This document shows, piece by piece, positions 45,578 to 55,480 of a stretch of 64,000 nucleotides of DNA. Location of the stretch: contig NC_091867.1 of assembly GCF_019399895.1 (NCBI RefSeq), positions 186,001 to 250,000 of the forward strand. The letters are read 5' to 3'. A program made the position numbers and the translations under genes. Under the pieces are notes generated by a model. The model had not been told where the DNA came from. It ran no database searches and worked only from the letters and a program-made list of their open reading frames with translations. Source of the stretch: Cardiocondyla obscurior (lineage: Eukaryota > Arthropoda > Insecta > Hymenoptera > Formicidae). Position 1 is the stretch's first letter; each line of letters starts with the position of its first letter.

Positions 45578-46250
45578 GTACAGTCACCGGCAATAATGGC
45601 CTGTCGCACTGCGGCGACGGCGGCTCCCGTACGTGAGGTGGGGTAGTGTGCGCGAGACCTCACCGCGGATCGCGTACGTGAGGCGCGGAACGCCGAAAGG
45701 AGCGAGAGGACGGGGGAAAATTTGGTGGGGGGCGTTCTCATGCTCTCTCTCGCTCGCGACCCGTGAGTGTGAGAGAGAAAGCATGAGTGAACGCTAAGGA
45801 ATTATTATAGGCGCACCTTCGCTCTCTCTCTTGCACGCGTTCGTGTTTATACGGGTAGACAAGGATAGAAGTATATCGCAAGAGTACGCTATTAATTCTA
45901 GCGTATACTTTAAGACATTTCGCGACTTTTAACATGAGTATTTAATTTCGATTGTTAAAAATCGCGAAATGTCTTAAAGTATACGCTAGAATTAATAGCG
46001 TACTCTTACGATATACTTCTATCCTTGTCTACCCGTATAAACACGAACGCGTGAAGAGCGAAGCCGTTCCATGCTTCTCTCTCACACTCACCGGAGCGAG
46101 AGAGAGAGAGGCCCCCGTCCTCTCGCTCCTTTCGGCGTTCCGCGCCTCACGTACGCGATCCGCGGTGAGGTCTCACGCACACTGCCCCACCTCACGCACG
46201 GGAGCCGCCGTCGCCGCAGTGCGACAGGCCATTATTGCCAGTGACTGTAC
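45578..46250. repeat. Giant palindrome 1
   Basis: The left arm 45578-45934 pairs with the right arm 45953-46250 around a loop of fewer than 20 bases. Outer ends gtacagtcac and gtgactgtac match; inner parts such as gtacgctattaattctagcg are nearly perfect. The left arm holds about 60 extra bases near 45780-45825. The outer arms are GC-rich (cgccgtcgccgcagtgcgac), the centre AT-rich. Frames on both strands are mirror images and are not genes. Confidence 0.85.
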
Positions 46251-46444
46251 CTTGGTCTGATTTTTATATAGAGATAGCCCCGCTCTCCCCGCCAGAGGTT
46301 TGGACCTACCTCACCTAAATTTCGCGAAAGAGAAAGTGTGTTGCATCAAGACTTTTGTGCTCACGCGTGATCGGCGTGCGTCTGCAATTTTGATATTTGT
46401 TTAAAAATAAATGCGTCAGAATTGTCTCGGATTGTACAATACTT

Positions 46445-47760
46445 ACAAGTAAACATTCCCAAGTCTGACTCTCCGATTTTAATGAAACTTGGTACACTTT
46501 TAGAGGAGCCAAAAATATTAGACACGTATTTTTTATTATCGGCATTGGTCAATGTTTTAGGGGTGAAATCGACCCCCAAAGTTGGGGGAATTAAGGACGT
46601 ATTATGATGTTTTATGTATGAACAACGCACCAATCGGCATAAAACCAATTGGAAATTGTTATGTTAATTAATAAAGTTTACAATACTATATTTTCCATAT
46701 GCACTTGCTACAAAAGGGCTAACCACCCCTAAAAGTTATATTTTTACACTTTTTTAACTGTAGCAGAATAAATTATTTATCGATTGTAATGAAGTAAGAC
46801 TCAATATAAAGAGCCAAAAAAAAATTAAGTTTACATGTTTTTACTTCTTTCTCATAAGCCTAAATTAAGGAGTAAACCATTTCTTAAAGTATATAATCTT
46901 TTCCTGCCGTTTTTTGGAGAAATCCGACAAAGAACAAAAGGAGAGTAATATATGTTTATTTTTTGTGTTTTTCGTATTTTATTAAAAAAAATTTTTTATT
47001 TTTTGTTTTTAATTTAAAAAATTATATTATTTTTTTATTGTTTTTAATAACATTTTTTGCGCATATCTTATGTCTAATTTTGACTCGCTATACTTTTTAC
47101 AAAAATGATGTACAACATCTTTGTGCATAAAAGAATTCTTTTGTAATTATCATTTTTTGTAAAAAGTATAGCGAGTAAAAATTAGATATAAAATATGCGC
47201 GAAAAATGTTATTAAAAACAATAAAAAATTAATATAATTTTTTTAAATTAAAAACAAAAAATAAAAAATTTTTTTTAATACAATACAAAAAACAAAAAAT
47301 AAAAATATATTACTTTTTTTGTGCTTTGTCGGATTTCTCCGAAAAACGGCAAGATATACAAGAATGGTTTACCCTTAATTTAGGTTCATGAAAGAGTAAA
47401 CATGTAAACAATTTTGGTGAGTCTTACTTTATTACAATAGATAAATAATTTATTCTGCTACAGTTAAAAAAGTGTAAAAATATAACTTTTTAGAGGTAGT
47501 TAGCCCTTTCGCAACAAGTGCATATGGAAAATATAGTATTGTAAATTTTATTAATTAACATAACAATTTCCAATTGGTTTTATATTGATTGGTGCGTTGT
47601 TCATACATAAAACATCATAATACGTCCTTAATTCCCCCAACTTTGAGGGTCGATTTCACCCCTAAAACATTGACCATTGCTGATAATAAAAATACGTGGC
47701 TCCTCTACCAAGTTTCATTAAAATCGGAGAGTCAGACTTGGGAATGTTTACTTGTTAGTT
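46445..47760. repeat. Giant palindrome 2
   Basis: Arms of about 650 bp, 46445-47110 and 47145-47760, separated by a loop around 47128. Matching blocks include acattcccaagtctgactct near 46453 with its complement near 47725, and agcagaataaattatttatc near 46763 with its complement near 47440. The centre contains ctcgctatactttttacaaa and its complement. Arms have diverged by small changes. The BEL element is inserted ten bases beyond the right end. Confidence 0.85.
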
Positions 47761-47770
47761 GCAATACTTC

Positions 47771-48288
47771 TGTTATCGCGACAATTTTTGTAATTAATTT
47801 AAAATTTCGAGACAACGAAAAGAAGGCTGTAGAAACCGGTATATAACACCGACGCGAAAATAATAAAACGAAAACAATAAATAAGTTAAGGCAGCGTGAG
47901 GCCAACGACCGACCGATATATAGATCATAGAAAAACGGCCGAGAAGATGTATACCACACCGAGGGGTTATCGACCGCCCCAAGGTAATTCGACGCGAACC
48001 GACGACAAGGTCCTTTGTTTTCGGGGCCAATAAATAGACGAGCATAAACACGCGCAAGTCAGTCGTCACAAAAAACTATAACGAAATAAAAAATTGTTAA
48101 CCTCGTCTGGCTCGGACTGTCTGCCCGACACTGGACTCGTACCAATCTCTCGTTTTTTTGAGAGGAGTAAATATAATTATATCGCAAAAATATAATTTCG
48201 AGAGTCCGATTCTTTACCATTCCGCACGAGATCTCCAAGGAAGGGAAGGAAGACTCGTTCAACCGAACGAGTGAGAACGGCCTCGACA
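47771..48288 (+). repeat. 5' LTR of the complete BEL element
   Basis: tgttatcgcg to cctcgaca. TATA-like tatataa near 47840 and tatatag near 47917 precede an arthropod initiator tcagtcg at 48059-48065. An aataaa-like signal (gagtaaatataa) lies near 48162-48175. The upstream boundary is set by the target duplication. Confidence 0.95.
48059..48065 (+). promoter_or_regulatory. Possible transcription start (initiator) in the 5' LTR
   Basis: tcagtcg fits the arthropod initiator TCAGT and would place the start of R about 290 bp into the LTR. No well-placed TATA box is present 30 bp upstream. Inference only. Confidence 0.3.
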
Positions 48289-48295
48289 AGTTTCA

Positions 48296-48315
48296 TGGTC
48301 CTTCGAGCCGGATTC
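48296..48315 (+). other. Primer binding site matching tRNA-Tyr
   Basis: Seven bases after the 5' LTR, tggtccttcgagccggattc is complementary to the 3' end of insect tRNA-Tyr including CCA, as I recall that tRNA sequence (acceptor start CCTTCGA). All 20 bases pair. It would prime minus-strand DNA synthesis. Confidence 0.75.
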
Positions 48316-48595
48316 CAGCCCGGCAAGGCGACCAGTGGACGAGCGGGGAGAACGGTTGGAGCCTGATCGAGAACGGTGATCCAGGAGTCCGTTGGAGGGT
48401 CAACCGGAGACGACCGCGCGGACTGTGGACGACAGACTTGACGAGAGCTGCTGAGGAGCGGAATCGGAGAGCCGTAAAGCGGTGAGCTGCACAGAGTCTG
48501 CACCAGTCTTATTGTTTCGATATTTCGGCTTTGTAAGCGTGAGGCATCGCGAAAGTTAAAATTTCTTAATTGACGAGCGCGGATAATATTGCGAC

Positions 48596-51500
48596 ATGGC
48601 GACGACTAGCGGGTCGTCGAGCGAGGCGGCATCGGCGGCGGCGGTCGCGAACGCGTTAGCGCAGCTAAGGCGACGTCGAGCCACGATTAAAGCAGCGTGC
48701 ACACGCATAGAAAATTATGCAAACAGCGTGTCAGTGGTAAACGACGCGGTCCTAGTTCAATTGCGGGAACGACGGAAAAAGTTGGATTGCTATTGGGATG
48801 AATATAACGCGATTCAAATCCGAATTGAGGACATAGACGAAACCGAAGGTAGAGACCGCGAAACCTTTGAGGAGGCGTATTATAAATTATGTACGACAAT
48901 TGCGGCTCTCGACGCGACGCCGATACGCGCGTCACCGACGCTGAGTGCGGGCGGATCGAATGGTCAGGAGGCCGCGGGCACGTCCAGTCATGTCAGGCTG
49001 CCTAAACTAAACCTACCGGTATTCGCCGGGGGGTATGAGGAATGGCTTCCGTTCCGCGATATGTTTCTTACCGTCGTACATAATAACGTTTCGCTCGCTA
49101 AAGTACAAAAACTACAGTACTTGAAGGGAGCGTTATCGGGCGAAGCGCTGGGCATTATAGATGCTCTCGAAATTTCCGACGCAAATTACGACGCGGCGTG
49201 GGCCTTAATCGGGGAGCGTTATAATAACGAGCGAGCGATTGCGTACGCGCATTTGAAGGCGATAATGTTTTTCCCGCCAATAGTCAGGGAAGACGCAGGC
49301 GAGATTCAGCGATTGTGCGACAGCGTGTCGCGACATTTGTTAGCTTTAAAGGCGCTGAAACGAGACGCGGACAGGTGGGACGACATCCTGGTATATTGGT
49401 TGAGTACCAAGCTCGATCCGACCACCTTGAGAGAGTGGCACGCGTCGCTCGCGGGACCGGAATTACCCACATTTAAAACATTTAAAGATTTTCTGACGCA
49501 CCGCAGTCGCGTGCTGGAGGCGATTCCGGGAAAAGCAGCCGCGGTGCAGAAGCGCGATGATTCGCGCGTGATCACGCGGGCCGGCAGCAAACGACAGGCG
49601 TTACACGCGGCAGCGGGAGCGATCAGCTGTGCGTATTGCCAGGGCGAACACGCGGTGTATGCGTGCCGCGAGTTCGCCGGGCTGTCAATCGAGCGGCGTA
49701 TCTCCGAGATAAGAAAAAGGGGCCTATGCTTGAACTGCCTTCGTTCCACGGCGCACCGGGCTGCCCAGTGCCCATCGGGCAGTTGCAGGTTGTGCAAGAG
49801 CAAGCACAACTCCTTGCTTCATATAAGCCGTGGGGCAAGCGAGGGATCGAGGGGTCGCGAGGGGCAGCCGACATCCGCGGAGGGAGCTTCGGGTGCGGCG
49901 GCCGGGGAGACCGCGGCTCTGGTCGCTCGCGAGGTTGCGCGGGGGGAGGACTCGGGCGTGCTTTTGTCAACGGCGATTCTTTACGCGGGGAATGAAGGAA
50001 ATTCGCGCCGAGCGATTCGCGTATTGTTGGATTCCGGCTCGCAAATAAACATGATAACGACGGAGGCCGCGAAATTGTTAAATTTGCGTTCGCGCTCGGT
50101 GGATCTCACAATTTCGGGCGTTGGGAGATTAACGTCACGCTCCACACGGGTGGCACGGGTTTGGATACGCTCGCGTACGAGTTCTTTCGAGACCGAGATC
50201 GAGTGCGTGGTGGCCGATCGGATCACGGGCCGGATCCCGGCCGTCTCTCTGCGGCGCGGCATGATCAAAATTCCCGCAGGCATTCAACTGGCGGACCCCC
50301 GGTTCTACCGGGCGGACGCGGTTGATATGCTCATCGGCGCCGAGTTGTTCTGGGAGCTGGTGTGCGTTGGGCAGATGCGCGCCACGCGCGACCACCCCAT
50401 GCTTCAGAAGACGCGCCTGGGATGGGTCCTGGCCGGACGATCGGTTAATGCGCGCGGAGCTCCGACGGGAGCCTGCGCCTTGCATGCGGTAATTTCGGAC
50501 GCGGAGCTGCACGAAAGCGTGAACAGATTTTGGGAGCTCGAAGAGATCGCCGGGGCCTCGCGTGAGACCGCGAGCGAGCGCGCGTGCGAGGAGCACTTTC
50601 TCGAGAATGTACGCGTCAACCGGGAGGGTCGATACATCGTAAAACTTCCGGTGAAGCCGAATGCACTCGCACTGTTGGGAGAGTCGCGGAATGTGGCCCT
50701 GAAACGATTACACGGCGTGGAGGGGAAATTTCGGCGCGATCCGCGATTTAAGGGCGCATATATCCGCTTCATGAGAGAGTACGCGCAGTTGGGACACATG
50801 CGACTGATTGCGCCTCGGGAGCGTGACGAGCCGGGGGCGTTGTACTTGCCGCACCACGGTGTGTTTAAGAGAGGCGATGCAAGCGGAAAACTGAGGGTCG
50901 TGTTCGACGCGTCCTGCAAGACGAGCCGGGGGTGCGCGTTGAACGACGCATTGATGACGGGCCCCACGATCCAACAGGATCTGGTGGCTATTCTAACCAG
51001 ATTTCGCACGTGGCGTTGCGTTTTCGCGGCCGACATCGTTAAGATGTACAGGCAGATTCTTATAGACGAATCTCAGACGAAGTTGCAGCGCATTTTATGG
51101 CGCGAAAATGAGAACGAGGCAGTTCGGACATACGAGCTGCGCACGGTAACGTATGGCATGACGGCGGCACCGTTTCTTGCCACGCGTTGCTTACTAGATT
51201 TAGCGAGGAAAAATGAAGCGGCGTACCCGATAGGAGCGAAGCGTATTGCACGCGATTTTTATATTGACGACCTGCTCACCGGAGCAGACACGGTGACAGA
51301 TGCAATAACAGCGCGCGAGCAAATCATTTCAATATTACGACGCGGCAAATTCGAGTTAAGCAAATGGCTCTCGAATCATGCGGAGTTAATACCACACGAC
51401 GAACAAGGCGAGAGCCAGTTAGCGCTACTGGCCGAGGAAAACGATAAAAAGATTTTAGGGATCCAATGGGATTCGCGCAGGGACGAAATAATAATCGAAG

Positions 51501-53839
51501 CAAGCCGAAATCCGCAGGGAGAGCGAATCACCAAGCGTGCAATTTTGACCGAGATCGCGAGCATATTTGACCCCCTCGGTATAATGGGACCGCTGATAAT
51601 AGTTGCCAAGTTAATCATGCAAGAAACTTGGCAAGCCCAGGTAGAGTGGGACGAGACGCTGTCTCCCGATCTGCACCATCGATGGTCGAGTTTTCGCGAG
51701 CAATTGCAGATTCTGAGGGGTGCTCGGGTGCCGCGCTGGGTGGGCTCGGAAGCGAGTAAACAGGTGCAAATTCACGGTTTTTGTGACGCGAGCGAGCGCG
51801 CATACGGCGCTTGCATATATCTGCGAACAACTGGAGCGTTCGGCCAACACCACGCAGCGCTGCTGACGGCTAAATCACGCGTTGCACCCGTTCGGGCGGT
51901 GTCGTTGCCGCGGTTGGAACTCAGCGCGGCGGTACTGTTAGCAAGGCTGATAGAAAAGCTTCGCGAATCGTGGCAGGTCGAAAAACGAAAATTAATACTT
52001 TGGTCGGACTCGACCATCACGTTGCAATGGATAGCGTCGCCGTCCCGAAAATGGAAGGCCTTCGTGGCCAATCGAGTGGGCGAAATACAGCGTCTTACGC
52101 GAGCGAGCGACTGGCGGCATGTGCCGTCCACGGACAATCCCGCGGACATGTTATCGCGCGGCGTGAGCGGGAGGGAATTAAAAGACTCGTCCCTGTGGTG
52201 GAACGGTCCGTCCTTCTTGCGATCGGAGGAAACCGAGTGGCCGAATAATTTAATAAAAATACCAGACGAATTGCCGGAACAGCAACGTGCGGTCGCCGCG
52301 GTGGCTGCCGTTGAGAGCCGAGGCATTATTCGGGACCTTTTGATACGAAAGTCTAGCCTTAACCGAATCGTGCGAATAATCGCTTATTGCCGACGAGTTA
52401 AATGCGCGAGCTACGAGAGGCCGACGGGGATCACAATTTCGCCGCGTGAATTCGACGAGGCCTTACGGGTTGTTGTGAGAGAAGTGCAGCGCGAGGCCTT
52501 CCCGCACGAATATAAATTGTTACAAGAGAGGCGCGAGTTGAATAGTCGAAGTCACCTCCTCGGGCTGACTCCGTTTTTGGACGAATCGGGAATAATACGC
52601 GTGGGCGGACGATTAAAGAACGCAACAATGAATGTCGATGCAAAACATCCCATGCTGCTGCCGAAACATAGCGAGCTCACAACCTTGATTGTACGTGCGG
52701 AGCATGTAAATGCGTTACACGCCGGGGCGCAGACCACCTTGGCGATGGTTCGGCAAAGATTTTGGCCGATCGCGGCTCGTGCCGTGGTGCGAAAGATAGT
52801 GCGTAACTGCGTAACATGTTTTAAATGTAAACCGAAATTTTCGCAAGCGAAAATGGCAGATCTGCCGGGCAAGCGGGTTAACGTGGCGCGACCGTTCACG
52901 CACACGGGCGTAGATTACGCGGGCCCGATACTGTTAAAAGAGCATAAACGGAGAAACGCAAAATTAACGAAGGCGTATCTCGCGATTTTCGTTTGTTTCA
53001 CCGTGCGTGCGGTGCACATAGAAATAGTGAGCGATCTAACATCCGGCGCGTTTATAGCCGCGTTTAAGCGTTTCATATCGCGGCGCGGCAGGCCCGAATG
53101 CATGTATTCGGACAACGGCACGACTTTTGTGGGTGCCGAAAAACAGCTGAGAGAAATGTTAGACTGCGTGCGTAGCGAGGCGACGAGCACCGCGTTGCGC
53201 GAATTCCTAAGCGAGAGGGGCATAAGTTGGAAGTTTATGCCACCCTACGCGCCTCACTTCGGCGGATTGTGGGAAGCGGCGGTAAAGTCCACAAAAACGC
53301 ATTTAAATCGAGTAGTAGGACAAGCACATTTAACATACGAAGAAATGTATACGTCTTTATGCGAAATTGAAGCGATTTTAAATTCGAGACCACTCGCGCC
53401 GATTAGTGCGGATCCAAACGATCTAGAATGCCTCACGCCGGGTCATTTTTTGATTGGTGCGGCGCTGTGTAGCCTATCGTTTCCAGATTTTACACATGTA
53501 CCAGAAAGTCGGCTGCTTAGATGGCAACGAGTGGAGCAGATGCGCCAGCATTTTTGGAAGCGGTGGAGTGCAGAATACCTCCACACTCTGATCCAGCGCA
53601 CGAAGTGGCGGACGGACAGGGGGACACCCATCGGCGTGGGACAGTTGGTGGTGGTGCAACAGCCGGGACTGGGCCCTCTGCAGTGGTTGCTGGGACGAGT
53701 CGAGACGGTGCACCCGGGGCCCGACGGAGTGGTGCGGACGGCGACGATTCGCACAAAAAAGGGTGAAGTCACCCGGCCGTCCACGAAATTGGCCGTATTG
53801 CCGTTAGATCCGGACGAAAATGTAAAGACGGTAGCGTAA
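48596..53839 (+). CDS. BEL/Pao gag-pol polyprotein, intact, 1747 residues
   Basis: Single open frame from ATG at 48596. Domains in order: coiled-coil N-terminus; DUF1759-type gag region at about residues 134-290 (LPKLNLPVFAGGYEEWLPFR); zinc-binding Cys/His stretch at about 344-405 (CAYCQGEHAVYAC, CLNCLRSTAHRAAQC); aspartyl protease with DSG at 479-481 (VLLDSGSQINMI); reverse transcriptase at about 740-960 with YIDD at 889-892; RNase H from about 1057 (IHGFCDASERAYGACIY) with WSDST at 1136-1140; integrase HHCC zinc region at about 1368-1412; DDE core with Asp1440, Asp1506 and Glu1560 (HTGVDYAGP, YSDNGTTFVG, GGLWEAAVKS); and a C-terminal DUF5641-type domain with GQLVVVQQPGLG. It makes particle, protease, reverse transcriptase and integrase. 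Length is usual for the family and no catalytic residue is missing. Confidence 0.97.
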   Translation: MATTSGSSSEAASAAAVANALAQLRRRRATIKAACTRIENYANSVSVVNDAVLVQLRERRKKLDCYWDEYNAIQIRIEDIDETEGRDRETFEEAYYKLCTTIAALDATPIRASPTLSAGGSNGQEAAGTSSHVRLPKLNLPVFAGGYEEWLPFRDMFLTVVHNNVSLAKVQKLQYLKGALSGEALGIIDALEISDANYDAAWALIGERYNNERAIAYAHLKAIMFFPPIVREDAGEIQRLCDSVSRHLLALKALKRDADRWDDILVYWLSTKLDPTTLREWHASLAGPELPTFKTFKDFLTHRSRVLEAIPGKAAAVQKRDDSRVITRAGSKRQALHAAAGAISCAYCQGEHAVYACREFAGLSIERRISEIRKRGLCLNCLRSTAHRAAQCPSGSCRLCKSKHNSLLHISRGASEGSRGREGQPTSAEGASGAAAGETAALVAREVARGEDSGVLLSTAILYAGNEGNSRRAIRVLLDSGSQINMITTEAAKLLNLRSRSVDLTISGVGRLTSRSTRVARVWIRSRTSSFETEIECVVADRITGRIPAVSLRRGMIKIPAGIQLADPRFYRADAVDMLIGAELFWELVCVGQMRATRDHPMLQKTRLGWVLAGRSVNARGAPTGACALHAVISDAELHESVNRFWELEEIAGASRETASERACEEHFLENVRVNREGRYIVKLPVKPNALALLGESRNVALKRLHGVEGKFRRDPRFKGAYIRFMREYAQLGHMRLIAPRERDEPGALYLPHHGVFKRGDASGKLRVVFDASCKTSRGCALNDALMTGPTIQQDLVAILTRFRTWRCVFAADIVKMYRQILIDESQTKLQRILWRENENEAVRTYELRTVTYGMTAAPFLATRCLLDLARKNEAAYPIGAKRIARDFYIDDLLTGADTVTDAITAREQIISILRRGKFELSKWLSNHAELIPHDEQGESQLALLAEENDKKILGIQWDSRRDEIIIEASRNPQGERITKRAILTEIASIFDPLGIMGPLIIVAKLIMQETWQAQVEWDETLSPDLHHRWSSFREQLQILRGARVPRWVGSEASKQVQIHGFCDASERAYGACIYLRTTGAFGQHHAALLTAKSRVAPVRAVSLPRLELSAAVLLARLIEKLRESWQVEKRKLILWSDSTITLQWIASPSRKWKAFVANRVGEIQRLTRASDWRHVPSTDNPADMLSRGVSGRELKDSSLWWNGPSFLRSEETEWPNNLIKIPDELPEQQRAVAAVAAVESRGIIRDLLIRKSSLNRIVRIIAYCRRVKCASYERPTGITISPREFDEALRVVVREVQREAFPHEYKLLQERRELNSRSHLLGLTPFLDESGIIRVGGRLKNATMNVDAKHPMLLPKHSELTTLIVRAEHVNALHAGAQTTLAMVRQRFWPIAARAVVRKIVRNCVTCFKCKPKFSQAKMADLPGKRVNVARPFTHTGVDYAGPILLKEHKRRNAKLTKAYLAIFVCFTVRAVHIEIVSDLTSGAFIAAFKRFISRRGRPECMYSDNGTTFVGAEKQLREMLDCVRSEATSTALREFLSERGISWKFMPPYAPHFGGLWEAAVKSTKTHLNRVVGQAHLTYEEMYTSLCEIEAILNSRPLAPISADPNDLECLTPGHFLIGAALCSLSFPDFTHVPESRLLRWQRVEQMRQHFWKRWSAEYLHTLIQRTKWRTDRGTPIGVGQLVVVQQPGLGPLQWLLGRVETVHPGPDGVVRTATIRTKKGEVTRPSTKLAVLPLDPDENVKTVA

Positions 53840-53935
53840 TGAATATTGTAACCTTTGACGCAACTGACTGCAACTTATAATCAAAGGACGAAATGCATTG
53901 CAAGCAAAATTATATTCGTTGAAGGACAGCCCTTC

Positions 53936-53948
53936 AAGGGGGGCGGGA
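53936..53948 (+). other. Polypurine tract
   Basis: aaggggggcggga directly precedes the 3' LTR and would prime plus-strand synthesis. A similar but weaker run precedes the LTR at 18058. Confidence 0.85.
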
Positions 53949-54466
53949 TGTTATCGCGACAATTTTTGTAATTAATTTAAAATTTCGAGACAACGAAAAG
54001 AAGGCTGTAGAAACCGGTATATAACACCGACGCGAAAATAATAAAACGAAAACAATAAATAAGTTAAGGCAGCGTGAGGCCAACGACCGACCGATATATA
54101 GATCATAGAAAAACGGCCGAGAAGATGTATACCACACCGAGGGGTTATCGACCGCCCCAAGGTAATTCGACGCGAACCGACGACAAGGTCCTTTGTTTTC
54201 GGGGCCAATAAATAGACGAGCATAAACACGCGCAAGTCAGTCGTCACAAAAAACTATAACGAAATAAAAAATTGTTAACCTCGTCTGGCTCGGACTGTCT
54301 GCCCGACACTGGACTCGTACCAATCTCTCGTTTTTTTGAGAGGAGTAAATATAATTATATCGCAAAAATATAATTTCGAGAGTCCGATTCTTTACCATTC
54401 CGCACGAGATCTCCAAGGAAGGGAAAAAAGACTCGTTCAACCGAACGAGTGAGAACGGCCTCGACA
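53949..54466 (+). repeat. 3' LTR of the complete BEL element
   Basis: Same length as the 5' LTR and identical by eye except aa at 54426-54427 for gg at 48248-48249. Followed by the target duplication acttc at 54467-54471. Confidence 0.95.
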
Positions 54467-54471
54467 ACTTC

Positions 54472-55130
54472 TTAAAATGTTAAAATTTGCTGGCTTGTAA
54501 CAGTTTGCTCCTTTCCTTGAAAAGAAAGTTTGAATTGGGAGTCTGTGTCTGTAGAAATTATTAAAAAAAAGAAATTTCTATATTCAGGAGACTTATGTGC
54601 TTGTGGGGAATTGTTTATGTCATTACGGTAGTTACAGTTCGACTCGAAAAACAGTACTTATTTTCCGCAACACAATCCAAGGAAGACCTTGCCCATGTTA
54701 GTTTTGATATGGTTTTTCCATGGAACTTAGGGTGAATGCCAACGTACGGACTTGAGGTGCTCTAAGGACGTTGAGACCACGCAAATTCCCCCCTTCCCTT
54801 CTCCCTTGTCCGAAATTATTTAAAAAAGGAAATTGTGGATCGAGCGGTGTGAGGTCGTACATTGAAGGCGTACATTTGTAACACGGTAATTTTTGTCGGT
54901 GGAAAGCTCGTCGGAATCCGGTGTACGAGTTGAAGAACCGAGACGTGAATAACGTGAAAATAAAGTAATTTATTATAAAATAAAAGATAATAGGAACCAG
55001 AATAATACAATGTAAATGAAAGAAAACAAAAGAATATGGCTTAAAGCAATTTGTACAAAAGATTAAAGAACTAAAAGTTAACGTAAGTAATTTGCAAAAA
55101 GCGGGATTGCACAGAGGGTCCACCTTCCTT
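54472..55130. other. Unassigned stretch
   Basis: No gene recognised. The minus-strand frame at 55123-54698 is low in motif content and is not called. Confidence 0.3.
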
Positions 55131-55159
55131 CAAGTCTTAAGAACTATTTACAGGTTAAG

Positions 55160-55295
55160 GCCGACCAGGCCGTGTCGCACGGACGGGGTTGTGCGGTCGC
55201 GAGTCAGTAACGCGGAGTACAAGGTGGGCCGTCAAGGCCGTGTCGCACGAACAGTTTTGCGGTTGCGGGACGGTAGCGCAGTGTGTGCGGAAACG
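55160..55295 (+). repeat. Two-copy direct repeat, period about 67 bp
   Basis: aaggccgtgtcgcacgaac with the following ttttgcggttgcgg at about 55233 repeats ccaggccgtgtcgcacggac with gttgtgcggtcgcg at about 55165. GC-rich. Leads into the hairpin array. Confidence 0.6.
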
Positions 55296-55338
55296 TCCAC
55301 GATATTTAGCACCGGCGGTAGTCTGATTGAGGAAAGTG

Positions 55339-55480
55339 CTCGGGAGCGCCCGAGTTTCGGTGGCCGCGGAATCGGAGACCGGGAGAGCCCGGTCGAGGAA
55401 AGGCTCGGGAGCGCCTGAGTCTTGGTGGTGAAGAAGTCGGAGGCTGGGAGTGCCCGGTTGGAGGAAGGCTCGGGAGCAGT
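55339..55480 (+). repeat. GC-rich hairpin array, left of the giant palindrome
   Basis: Successive hairpins with 6-bp stems and 4-base loops: CTCGGG-AGCG-CCCGAG at 55339-55354, ACCGGG-AGAG-CCCGGT at 55378-55393, CTCGGG-AGCG-CCTGAG at 55404-55419, GCTGGG-AGTG-CCCGGT at 55443-55458, then a half unit CTCGGG-AGCA at 55469-55478 that runs into the palindrome. Spacing alternates 39, 26, 39, 26 bp, so the true unit is about 65 bp with two hairpins. Confidence 0.75.

Larger units (their letters stand above)
47771..54466 (+). mobile_element. Complete BEL/Pao LTR retrotransposon, 6.7 kb, apparently young
   Basis: Two 518-bp LTRs (47771-48288 and 53949-54466) flank a primer site, one uninterrupted gag-pol frame and a polypurine tract. 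The target duplication acttc is at 47766-47770 and 54467-54471. By eye the LTRs differ only at two adjacent bases (48248-48249 gg, 54426-54427 aa), so insertion is recent. All parts needed for autonomous movement appear to be present. Related BEL sequence nearby: the solo LTR at 25084-25610. Confidence 0.95.

Noticed and set aside
45584..46260. Frames on both strands in palindrome 1
   Set aside because: They are mirror images of each other (LKVAKCLKVYARIN on one strand, LKIAKCLKVYARIN on the other), an outcome of the inverted repeat.
48296..48315. tRNA-Tyr-like sequence as a tRNA gene
   Set aside because: Only the complement of the tRNA 3' end is present, at the position of a primer binding site; no cloverleaf can form.
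49306..50596. Several antisense frames of 80-210 codons within the BEL polyprotein
   Set aside because: They mirror the GC-rich codon use of the real gene on the plus strand and carry no motif.
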